DNA of 64,000 nucleotides from Albugo candida (Eukaryota; Oomycota; Peronosporomycetes; Albuginales; Albuginaceae): NCBI GenBank assembly GCA_905220665.1, contig CAJNAR010000165.1, positions 62,001 to 126,000 of the forward strand, read 5' to 3'. Shown piece by piece: positions 53,661 to 64,000 of this stretch (position 1 is its first letter; each line of letters starts with the position of its first letter). The notes under the pieces were generated by a model. It saw only the letters and a program-made list of their open reading frames with translations, ran no database searches and was not told where the DNA came from. The position numbers and the translations under genes were made by a program.

Positions 53661-55500
53661 ATTACGACTTGCAATGGTGTGACCTTCAAAGGAAAGTATG
53701 CAGCCAATTCCACTCGAAATATAATCCGTATTTGACAAAACGTTCTTTGAGACGGTCGACTGACATCACTGTGGCTTCTGTTTTCCGCACCTCGGTCACC
53801 TGTCCCTAAAATTGCATTGATCGTTTCTTGTTGAATTTCGGTACACGTCACTTCTGGGGTGAAAAGACACCATTCTGCGTCATGATCAGTATCATCTAGG
53901 TCTTCATAAAGTGTTTCCTCGCAGATTTGTAAAGACCTAAATGGGATCCTGTTTTGATGCAGCTTCATCAGCGAACGCACCCCAGATTCTGTGCTTTTCT
54001 CTAGCTACTTGCAACACCGCCTCATCGAATACCCCATCGTTTTTACCAAATTCCTATAAATGATTAACGAGAGCTTTTTGTCTTCTCCATTTACCACTAC
54101 TTTCAGATTTGTCCATACAAGCGGCCCAACATTTGCAGTGAGCTCCACACAGGCTAAAATACCAATTCGTCACACCCATAGCGGCGTCTGCCCCACGGTG
54201 GCTATATACAAGGGAGCTTTTAAAATTTTTATTGACAGATGTTTGGCAGCCAAAAGCACTTTTTCGAGGCCAATGAATATGGTACGACAATCCGATCCTG
54301 AAGCCAGTAGAGTCTTGACATTTCGACGCCATTCCCCGTAGTCATGACCTCCCCACTGCTACTGCGTGCATGTGCTAATTTCACTTTCTTTTCCGCGTCA
54401 GATATCTTTTCTTTCAGCAATCTATCAGCTTCTACCGGAGCACATGACGGATAGTTTTGAACAGAATGCTCCGTACTATCGCACTTTGAACAATCCAAAC
54501 GGGCGTTTACTAAATGCTTGACCCAGCACTCAGAGACTCCTCGTCTTGACTTATCTGATACTTATCGCGTTTTACCAACTTGGTCATCTTACCATCTTTC
54601 ATTTCACAGCGGTATGACATTCTATTCGATGCTGATACTTGTTCCCACTTCATAAAGGTCTTCGAATACTGCTTGGTAATATTTGCAGGAGAACACGCGA
54701 TTCTTCTTTGCCTTATTAATGTCCATCTTCAATTTGCCCACAATTTTTCGTCTGAACCTTGGCGGCTCCAACGCATCCACCATCTATTGGACAGCAATTT
54801 TGTTTTGGATACGCATGTTCCACATACTCCTATAGACCGTGCGGGTCAATATCCAATACATTTGTTTCTCAGGCGGAACTTTTTTGAGCTTGCATCACTC
54901 ACGATTGCGCATTTCTGAATCAATATTTGCAGAATCCACGTGATTCGGCTCTCCTGCTTCCCGAAAGCAGTTTATTCAATCTTGTTTCAGTTACTTCTAT
55001 TGCAGATTCTTCGATCTCACACTTCAAGATCTGTTCTTTGTCCACACTTCCACGCAAGCCGATGCCGGCATGCGGGATGCTTTATTCTGGCATGTTTTGC
55101 AAGACATCAGCGTGTTGTAATAATCCTGGTACTTCTTCACAAATACCCTCTTGTTTTTCGACGTCTCCCTTTTAGGCACGGGGTGTCTGCAGAGCTGAGG
55201 TGCATTGGAGATTCGATCTTCTCATGGAACATCTGCCATCTCGCAGTCCCCCGTCATCCGTCGAACTCGCTCTTTCGTTAGCTCTCCAATGAAACGTTCA
55301 AAGGGGTCCAGATTCCGAAATTCCCTATATTTTGTCCTTATTTGGTTTCGGATGATAGTATATTTAGCTCCGCATATATATTATCGTTGGTGCTCATGTC
55401 TTCAACTTGAAGCACCGCTTTAGCTTCAACCATAAAGGCTGTTACAAACCCCTAACCGACTGTAATGTACATGATGATAATATTATGGAGACTCGGTTGC

Positions 55501-58500
55501 TTACTTCTTGAAAGCATTTTGAACTGAAAGGCATTGACAGATGTTTAGCTTTGTAATTTTTACACGCGGTTGCTCGTGATCTTTGGAAATCGTCCATACT
55601 GATACAGAAATTGAAGCTTGATCTGGTAGGAGCTGATCATCATTTCTATATAAATGATTCCTCTTCAAAAATATTCTAAGATAAGCTCTTTTTCTCTGAC
55701 ATGACCTAGCTCCATCTTGAAAATGTTTCCATCTTGAAAAATTTGTGTCGGGATTCCGCACGGAATGGATGAGTTATCACGCAAGAAGCAATCTTTATCA
55801 TCGCTGTCCATTTCATTCATCGGCGATTTTGAAACGGACTCTGAACCGTTGCACTACGCATGTGCTATCATGTGAGCTTGTTATTTTGTTACAGGTAGAA
55901 TCGAACAGGGAAGAGTCTAATAATATGCATCAGCTTGCTAGAGATTCATTGCGAGATTGCAAACTTTAGATTCGTTCGTGCTTGAATTGGTTGAAAAGTG
56001 GCGGATAAGGAAAAAATGGCCTTCGGTCCACTATCTTGCATCTTTGTATTTTGTAATCTTGAAACTTGCTCTTTTTTCAAGCTAGGTCTTTTACTAGCCC
56101 ACCAAATTAAACCTTATTTCCTGCTTCATTTGCTCTTCTCTTGGATTATTCTCCAGGTCTATTGATGATCCCAAAAAGTTCAAAAGCCCACAAGAGTAGG
56201 AATCAAAATCGGTTATCTGTACAAACAACCTTATGAGAGAACCTCATATATTATGCTACGTAAAGCTCAAGGCTATGGCCTATATGCTGTTGTATGATAT
56301 TGGGGAACATGGAGATGCACTGCACGCCCTACGATTTGGCACAACTATAATGCTGCTGGTGTTGCTGTATTCCTAACCTAGTGGCGACCGTACTGTCTAA
56401 TGACGGATTTCATGCCTAGATAGCTAATTACAATTAAATACTCTCAGTAACTTCTATTCATTAGAACTTACTCTCCAGCTTACCATATACTATACAGTAT
56501 AGAGATATTTTACTGGATATTTAGCAGGAAGTGCAGCAATGGACTTGGATTTTTCATTTGAGAATTTCTGAAATATATTCTGTTTCCTTAACGATATGTT
56601 CAAATCGTAGAGGTTTTTCCGACATGTATAAACTTGAGTGTACGTATTGTGCTCATAAAAATAGGCTAACAATTATATGAGCGCGCTTGGCGCAATTGCA
56701 GGACTATCAGAATTCATGCCACTAGACTCGTTCCACCATGAGAACAATTCATCACCTCTATTCGCCTGAGCGAATGATTTTTTCCGATGGATGATACTTT
56801 TTTGTGGTTCTAAGATTTATATTCTAAATCCCGTGCTCAAGAATATTGGAGTTGCAGCAACGAGATTATCGTTCTTGAGATTATGCAGATACAGCAAAAA
56901 TTCCCGATGTGAAAGACGAGCATAAATTTCCATTCTCAGCACCATCTTGATATGAGCAACATGCCAAATAAGAGGAGAGCGGCTTGCAACTGCGCCTGGA
57001 AGACTCAAAGTTTTGATGATGTTCCGGTTACCTCAGATTGTTCTGGGAGAAAATTATACGATCTGAGAAATGCGTATGGTTATAGGAACGAAAGTATCTG
57101 AAAGAGTAGAGATTGATTGTGAAAATGCTAGTGAACTTAAGACAAGGATTGATTGGATAGCTCCCTGCAGCATCCCCGCAATGAAGCCAGAAGGATATGT
57201 TTTCATAATGATAGAAAGAACATAACGCTACAATCGTATATTTCTAATCCATCGGAAGCGTTTACGAAGCTTTCTTTTCGTCAGCCTAAAAACTAGCATG
57301 TCAGTTATTCAAATACTGCAGAAACATTCACGCATTAATTGAATAATCATGCATGATTAAATAGCGCTGGTAATCCACCCTACGTGGTATCTCGGTGCTG
57401 CAACTTTCATTTGAGACAAATGCGATGAGCAGCAAACCAAAATGTCGCAGATTGGAATTTCTGTAAAGTGTGTGATGATGCGATGAAGGTCATACATAAG
57501 TTGCCTAATTTGTGTGTTTGCATAAATAGCTTCTAGACGATTTGACCTTCTTGAGAGGGCTGCTAACAAGATGTCGCCTACAATTTTGGTAGCTTTGGCC
57601 ATTGCGCTCGTGACAAAGTCGAATTCTCGAGATCTCAACAAATTCGCACGTGAAATGATAAAGCGTTTCACGTGTCTCTGAGTTAGGCTTCGATGGAGTG
57701 TTTGAATGCCATAAACTGAGAAAAGGATTGTAAAAATCCAAGTTCATGCTGAAAAGCATGAGTTCATCCAGAGTAAGGTGACCTATTTACTTGGGATATG
57801 GAGCCTCGAAGTTCGAGGACGGTCCTTCGGAGAAGGCTTAAATCTATAGCATTAGTGAGAGCGTTCAATCGTACAGATGTATAATTGGTAAGCTTTTAAA
57901 TCAAAGGTAAACTCAAGTGAAGTGTGCTAATGTGGTGTTGTTTGATATTAGGGTGGTCAAGGCCAAAGAGAATTGGGATTACCGATAGGCTAAGTGCAAA
58001 TGTTGAAAGCATAGGATCTATCAAATATGGCGTTCCGTGCAGCTTTCCTGTTATAACTTATCGCTTAGTCCAATCAAGTCAAATAAACTGGAGTTCGATA
58101 CAAATTCTTCCTTCTCCCTTCACGTTCACTGATTGCAGTATTGTAACTCAAATTGTGGCATCACATTTAGTATGGTGCGGAGACCTAAATGTAACACATA
58201 AGAACTTTATAGCCTTACCTAAAAGGTTACGTAAGGCTACGGCGATCATGTGAGATCTACATGGTCATCAAAGGGTGTTTTCTAGAGCTGCGGTGGTCGG
58301 AATAAGAAAGAAATGATAAGTAGTTCCGTGTATTATTTCATTTATACGCTGCTCCGAATTTTGATGGCTTTTGGCAGCCCTTAGATCCATTAGTACTCGT
58401 AGAAAAATTCATGGTCTGTAAGGTATAGAATCTTGAACACCCATTTTTTTCACCCGTTTCAACTGAAGCTACACATGTGTTTAAATGGTGGGAGTGACGA

Positions 58501-61500
58501 CAACAAGGAGTAAGATTAGACGGAATGATTATGATGTGATATATCTTCTCAAAATCAGTTGGGAATAGCCATTTTAACGTCAATATAACGTCAAAGATGG
58601 TATAACATTTGGAAGAAAAACTCTGTAAATATAACATTTGAGATAAGTGATGACATCAATGTAGATGAAGACGAGGTCTTGAGCGATAAACAATAGGCAC
58701 ATCCATATTGCAAAATGGTCATAGCTCTAGTTCCAATGGTAATGAAAATAAAAGAAAGTGATAATCAGAGCGCAGGCCCTCGGCGGACAGGAAGATAATG
58801 AGGAGAATGGACATGGGATCAATAGAAGCAGTGATGGAGGAGATGCTGAATAGAACACCAACGGTACATCATAATCAATAACGACCAACGACGAAGGCGC
58901 CCAGAGACCAATCATTCACGTCAAAGATTGAGAGCACCCAGTAGCTATTCACTACTCACTTCGATGTCTGAGAAGAAAATATTTTCTAGTCTGTGACGTT
59001 TATAACTGGAGTAGATTCCATCAGCTAGATTCTATATTGGTTGAACTGCAGCACAGTATTAAGACCAGCAAGAGATAGTGCCAATTAACAACAAATAGAG
59101 GAAAGAAGGTGTTAGATATGACCTCCAAATCAACTACGCCGGAAAAACCGAAGTTTCCAAAATCACCATCTAGAACATGTTTTTATGCATCCCTGTTTGC
59201 GAATCAGGGATCGGGTGCACTGGATGAGAGTGAAGTAGACACAAAGCCGCACTAAGGGGATTATCGTTCTGCTTATGAACATAGAATGCCTGCGTCAGTA
59301 AACCCGAAGATGGAGAAAAGTTTTTTATTGTCTTTTACCAGAAGCAGACAAACACCATTTGAACATTTTACCTGCCATTTTTTGTATACATCATGATCGA
59401 GAAAGATCATGAAATTTTCACTGTGGAAACAAAAGATATACGGCATCGAGAGGAGTACACCAAATTTCAAAGAATGTTGTGGCATTTAATACGCTTCTGC
59501 TGTTTGGAGTAGAGCATAGCGTCTGAATCGTCTTGGTGGTACAATGCCTGTTAACTTCAAACCTAAATATGGCGGCATATTGCATAGGAATGTATCTTTG
59601 GAGAGGGGTCCTCTCTCACAGTAAGAGCTTGAACCATCATTGATACATTCACGTACGATCTAGTAGAAATAGAGCTACTGGTTGCGGGAGTTTCAGTTTG
59701 ATCAAGGTAATTGAATTTTGAAGAGATATTATTTGTGACATTGATCCACCTGTATGCGTCATCCTTCTGGAATAGGCATTTGTTCGATCTGGGATACCTT
59801 TAGCTTAATAACATTGATGCATCCATGGTAAACGACACTCATTCAGCTTTATAGAAATGCTTGCAGATTACAACCAGAATGTTGCAAAAAAAATTGGCAA
59901 AGTAAGACAATTTCTCGAGCAAAACGGAAGGCTATTGCGAATATAGATTGATTATGATAATCAAAAAATGGATTGACTTCGATGGAAGTTGCAATCGGCA
60001 GTTTTGTCAAATAACATCGCTATTTGCGCAAAATAACTGCACTATCTGGTATAGACGAAAATTCTACAATTTACTCAGGATATGTCCAGTGCTCGACACA
60101 CTTGTTGTTAGAAGTGTATTTTCTTCCTTGCATGAACTTCTACTAATTGTATCCGACGCCATCTTTAAAAATAAATTCTAGTTCCTGGACTTACCGAAGG
60201 AATATAAACACTCCGAAGCTCCTCTAAACTAGTTGAGTATACCTACCGATAGCGTGTAATTGGAAACGATCTACCGGGTGCAAAGTCTAATGAAGAAAGA
60301 ATAACCCTCTGACAAATGTTGGAACACACTGCAAGTGGAGAACTCCTTTACATGAATTTAGTGCATGAGCGCTGTCAATTGATAGTTGGGCATCACATTG
60401 AGTGATGTGCAAGGCCAGAATGGATATGATTTTTGCTGAGACTTGGAAGTATTCGATAAATGTGATCAAATATGAGGGTCGAGTAGACTTATTTGATACT
60501 TTAAGTCATATCGAATTCGGATGTGATCGAAAAGAAAGAAGATCAATCCGATGACGTCTTTATCCTTCGATTGCACAAAGTCGAATTGACCAGAACATCA
60601 CGCAAGGCCAACTCGCGTTATATATTCGAAGTCAAAGGTGCGATTTTGGGTCAGTACTTCCAATTCCCTCAGAGAGCGGCCGCAAAGATGTAATGTTGCT
60701 TCAGTGCCACATTGAAGACGCAAGCCTCGTGGGATACGTTGATCGTATTGGTCTTGTCGGGAAGCAGAAAGAAGCAAGTCATTTCCTTAGAAATACATGG
60801 GTGTTCTCATCTAACTGGAGACTTGAACGATCGGAAGCGGGTAATAAATACGGATACGGATACGGATACGGGTGCGGGTGCGAGAGGTTAGGTAAGGTAA
60901 GGTAAGGTAAGGAAGTAGTTTGGACTTCTGGAGATTTCCAGAAGAATGTGTGCTTCATAATCTCTAATATTACATTCTGCATATCCGAAATGACAGCAAG
61001 CAACAACCCACGACTCCTCCGGATTTTTCGAAACTTTTATTTTCGTATTAATAGTATAGTATTTTCTGTACTGCGCGCTCATAATTATTTTTAATTCAAT
61101 TAGGTTGCTTCCATCGCGTTGATGGATCGTTATCATAGCGGATAGACACATTATGTGAGCATGAGATCACGAGCATAAGGCCGTCCAATTTTATGCAGCG
61201 TTTTGGCGTGACTTCCACATAAATCTATGCTTGTTATATTGTAAGACAGGCGCTTCATCGAGATACACTAGTTTTATTGCCAGATGGCGAGCTTGGGTAT
61301 CATTGCACGTTAGTCATTCTAGATAACCACAACCGTGGTTGCAGCTAGTTACTAATCTTATCTTCTTAAGAAGAGAGATACTTCACCAGATACGTGTCTA
61401 CGCATGTTTCAGGATCTGTGAAGTTATTGTGAAAGTATCTCCACTCCTTACTAAATTTGGACTATCGTATAGAGTCTTTCATCAGCAGCATAGCGCCAAC

Positions 61501-63275
61501 ATTCAGTTGGATGCATCCGAAGATTCTTTGACAATAAGAGGATTCCCGGTGCTTTGCTAATCGTCACAAATCCGCTCTGCAGTACGGGTAAAGTGTACAT
61601 ACGCTTGAATCGCATCTTCTAGTTCCTATTTTTGAAAGAGCTGCGGATAAATAAGGCTTTGGGATATGCCATTGCGGTCTGTCGAACATTGTTCGCTAGT
61701 ATGAAGAATAATCGCAAACATGTTCCACGTCAGAAATTTCGTTATCATAGGCTGTAGAGTGTAATAGATTCGCTTTCATATGGAATACTTCAGAGTCTTC
61801 AAAGGCGAAAGCTGTCCTCCATGTTGGCAACTAAATGAAAGAGTGAGAGAACTGAAAATCTTTTTTAACGTCTTCTTTGAATGGTCGTGATGCGCAACAA
61901 GACGGCAAGATGCTCAATGCGCATATGCTCTTTTTTAACCGTTTGAAAGGCACAAGTGCAGACATATGATCATTCTTGAATCATGCAGGATATGATTATA
62001 AGTCTGTTTTGATTCAAGGTGTGACTGAAGCTGGTACAAAGGTCATTAAATGCAGCATGCTGGACATAGATGTGACCTCAATAAGATCAAGCATAAGGTT
62101 ATCCACAAAGATTTTAGCAGAACCGAGTTTAAAATGTGATTGCGCAAACTACACAAAGCAAACACACGCGCAAATGATACATTGTGAAGGAATGCATGGG
62201 TCTAGAATTTTGGCTGAAGCAGACATGTTTTTCTGCGTTGTGGTTCGTATAGCGTGACTACACCAAAATCGGATATAATGTCTTCGCATTCAAGTACAAA
62301 TAGCGTGACAACATCATAACCGGACACGCGCTAGTGGTCTTCGAAAGCGATTTCCACCAATCCTCAGCGCTAAAATGATAGAGTAATAACCAATCATCAT
62401 TATGAACGCACTCATTAAAATGGTTTTTTGTCGTGGTTGCGTCTTCCAGACATTGATGCATCGTCCAGCTGCGGAGGTTATGCAACCATCACTCATTACC
62501 CACTAAATTGACTAAGGACAATGCACACCACTTGCTGTCCAATTGCGCCCCATAAAATTACAGTATTACCCTCAGAACCTAAAGTATCATTCAGGACGCT
62601 ATTGCAAGTACCGAATCTTCTGGTTGGAAGCTACAGAGTCGACATAATATGCATGCCCGGCTACCTCTACGTTTTCGTCGGTGTTCATGACCATACTTTT
62701 GATTTTTCTTTCGACCAAATAAAATTAGCACCCGTATTTGACTTTTGAAGTCGCATTGAGCTATCATTATATGAGTCGTAGTGAGTTGCCATCAAATGCA
62801 GACGCTATACATGCGCGGAACGACGACCAAGTTAGGTCGCACACTCCTTGTGTATGCCACTCAGATACGCCTTCCGCATCTCCTGTGTGGGCCAAACTCC
62901 ATACGCTTTCATCAGCAGCTATAAGACACTTGCCGGTCATTTACGGAGAGATCATGGCAATGATATTGACCTAAATGTATTGCGAGCAGCTGTGGATTGT
63001 GTACTGCAAATAATGAGGTTAGAAATATTGCGTGCATGAGTGTACATGAGTGTGTAGGCTGCATTTATCGACAGGTTGAGCCGCTACAGTGTTATTCAAG
63101 TGCTATCCATGAGCGAGTTCGTGTCGGGCTTCTTATATTAGTTCATATTCATATCATACGACAGTTCCTATCCATAAGTCACGACATAGAGGCATTTGCG
63201 TGTCATCTGCTCCAGAAAAAATATTGTGATGATAATTTGCTGTTTCTCAGCTGAAAGAGTTCTAGTTTCGAGTTC
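55501..63275. other. Long gene-poor interval
   Basis: About 7.7 kb without a recognisable gene. Scattered short open frames (57357-57671 minus, 59273-59485 minus, 61976-62257 plus, 62521-62748 plus) show no domain and little composition signal. A possible coding trace lies at 60507-60689 (plus; DDVFILRLHKVELTRTSRK) but has no start and no partner exon that I can find. Confidence 0.45.
60846..60912 (+). repeat. Adjacent microsatellites (GGATAC/GGGTGC)n and (GGTAA)n
   Basis: Three to four hexamer units GGATAC pass into GGGTGC units, followed by four units of GGTAA. Simple repeats with no evident function. Confidence 0.9.
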
Positions 63276-63512
63276 TTAACTTTCGAGCAAGCACTGATGA
63301 AAGTACTTCTTTTCTTCATCTTCTCGTATATCCTTGATTGTCCAAGGGTATATTCGCGTTCGTGAGGTACTGGGCTGTAATCTGCGACAAACGTATTTGC
63401 TTATCAGAATCTCACTGTGTTCGGGCAAGTCGTCTACAAATAGACCGATTCGGAGGTAATCACGTTGAATCCAGCGATAATATGTCAAATATGAGTGAAT
63501 AGAAGCGAGCAA
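63276..63512 (-). CDS. Possible exon of an unrecognised gene
   Basis: Open frame with protein-like composition: RWIQRDYLRIGLFVDDLPEH and SRTRIYPWTIKDIREDEEKK, ending HQCLLES. There is no ATG near the start, so an upstream exon would be needed. It lies just downstream of the frame at 63574-63783 on the same strand and could be part of the same gene or a neighbour. Family not recognised. Confidence 0.3.
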   Translation of the reverse strand: MLASIHSYLTYYRWIQRDYLRIGLFVDDLPEHSEILISKYVCRRLQPSTSRTRIYPWTIKDIREDEEKKYFHQCLLES

Positions 63513-63573
63513 TTTCGACTATCTAAGTGAGGAAACTCACCATCTCAAATGAATTGTCGACGATAATGAGATG

Positions 63574-64000
63574 CTACGCTTTCTCAATCAATTCTCGAGC
63601 GGACAGTCTCTTCTTTGTCCATTCATACAATTGCTTATTCAGTTCAGCGTTGTCGGGTCCGCGTCGAAGTCGTCTTTGATAGCCGTGCTGTCGATAATTA
63701 TCTAAAGCTCGACGATTTACGTAAGTTGCTGCACCTACATAAACGGTTGGCGTGAAGCGTTCCGGTGTATAAAGGTCGAACAATTACATTTCTTTCGTAT
63801 CGAAGGCTATCTGCGTACATAAACTGGTCCTCCGTCTCATCATTTTCATTCGACGACATGATCGTGGCAGCGACTCCTTGCCTGCAATTTGATTGTCCCT
63901 TGTTCTTACGCAATTCCCTTCTTGCATAAGGAACGCCTAAATATCCCGTTTCACAAATATTCCTTCTCTCGGTTCCGATCAAAGCAGAGTCCGGCGCTAT
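63574..64000 (-). CDS. Unrecognised gene at right edge (5' part uncertain, partial)
   Basis: The last exon ends at 63574 with a charged helical sequence: YVNRRALDNYRQHGYQRRLR, then NAELNKQLYEWTKKRLSARE and LIEKA before the stop. The 5' side is ambiguous. One frame open to the window edge reads MSSNENDETEDQFMYADS from an ATG near 63859. A different frame could join through a GTACGC...TGTAG intron of about 90 nt. I cannot choose between them. No known domain is seen. It probably encodes a small basic helical protein. Confidence 0.35.

Larger units (their letters stand above)
50750..55500 (-). mobile_element. Decayed Ty3/gypsy retrotransposon with chromodomain
   Basis: Read on the minus strand, the order is: zinc-knuckle-like CSKCDSTEHSVQNYPSC (about 54440-54490), aspartic-protease-like LLASGSD (about 54290), reverse transcriptase (about 53640-53000), RNase H (DASLYCWG, about 52700), integrase (about 52290-51330) and a chromodomain-like WEVLVQWQRLDEAKGWDPARILLEDVPL region (about 50895-50790). 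This is the Ty3/gypsy pol order, with the chromodomain at the integrase end as in chromoviruses. Stops and frame changes occur throughout, so the copy is dead. The gag part (about 54.5-55.5 kb) could not be resolved, and no clear terminal repeats were found. Confidence 0.82.

Noticed and set aside
60670..60690. NotI-type GCGGCCGC site suggesting a cloning junction
   Set aside because: One site with no vector-like sequence on either side; chance occurrence is likely.

Overview
The window looks like nuclear DNA of an oomycete, most probably an Albugo-type white rust (inference). Genes are compact with mostly 53-62 nt introns, and typical eukaryotic genes are present (60S RPL6, a Rab GTPase, mitochondrial ATP synthase OSCP, a tRNA-Leu with a long variable arm). 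There are secreted proteins including an expansin-like protein and two copies of a gene with an N-terminal signal peptide followed by CHTCLI-K-G, which fits the CHxC effector class described from Albugo. No bacterial operon signals are seen.

Layout. 1-4,560: two tandem minus-strand CHxC-type genes; the first is open and runs off the left edge, the second is frameshifted. 4,560-9,200: mostly non-coding, with RPL6 on the minus strand. 9,200-28,513: a dense housekeeping block: Rab GTPase, OSCP (minus), tRNA-Leu(CAG), threonyl-tRNA synthetase, long phosphate acetyltransferase, a 2,705-residue four-repeat cyclic-nucleotide-binding ion channel, a TPR/double-stranded-RNA-binding protein, a secreted KAP-repeat protein and a secreted expansin-like protein. 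The synthetase, acetyltransferase and channel follow one another with 128 and about 1 bp between reading frames.

28,525-45,850: five tandem units of about 3.6-3.9 kb (the last is cut short), starting right behind the expansin gene. Each unit has a long plus-strand coding relic full of stops and shifts. On the minus strand each also has an intact 49-53 codon frame for a tiny secreted peptide: near-constant signal peptide, constant M-C-D-G/S, hypervariable middle, and a related C-terminus (PGFGHY/PGYGPY type). All five are too short for ordinary gene finders. This family is the most interesting find in the window.

45,850-64,000: gene-poor. It holds a secreted pepsin-like protein that appears to lack catalytic aspartates, a decayed chromodomain-bearing Ty3/gypsy element (minus strand, about 50.75-55.5 kb), about 7.7 kb without recognisable genes, and the end of an unrecognised minus-strand gene at the right edge.

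Functionally the left half combines core metabolism and translation with an unusual ion channel. The CHxC genes, KAP-repeat protein, expansin, peptide array and pepsin-like protein together form a scattered secretome typical of a fast-evolving pathogen region.
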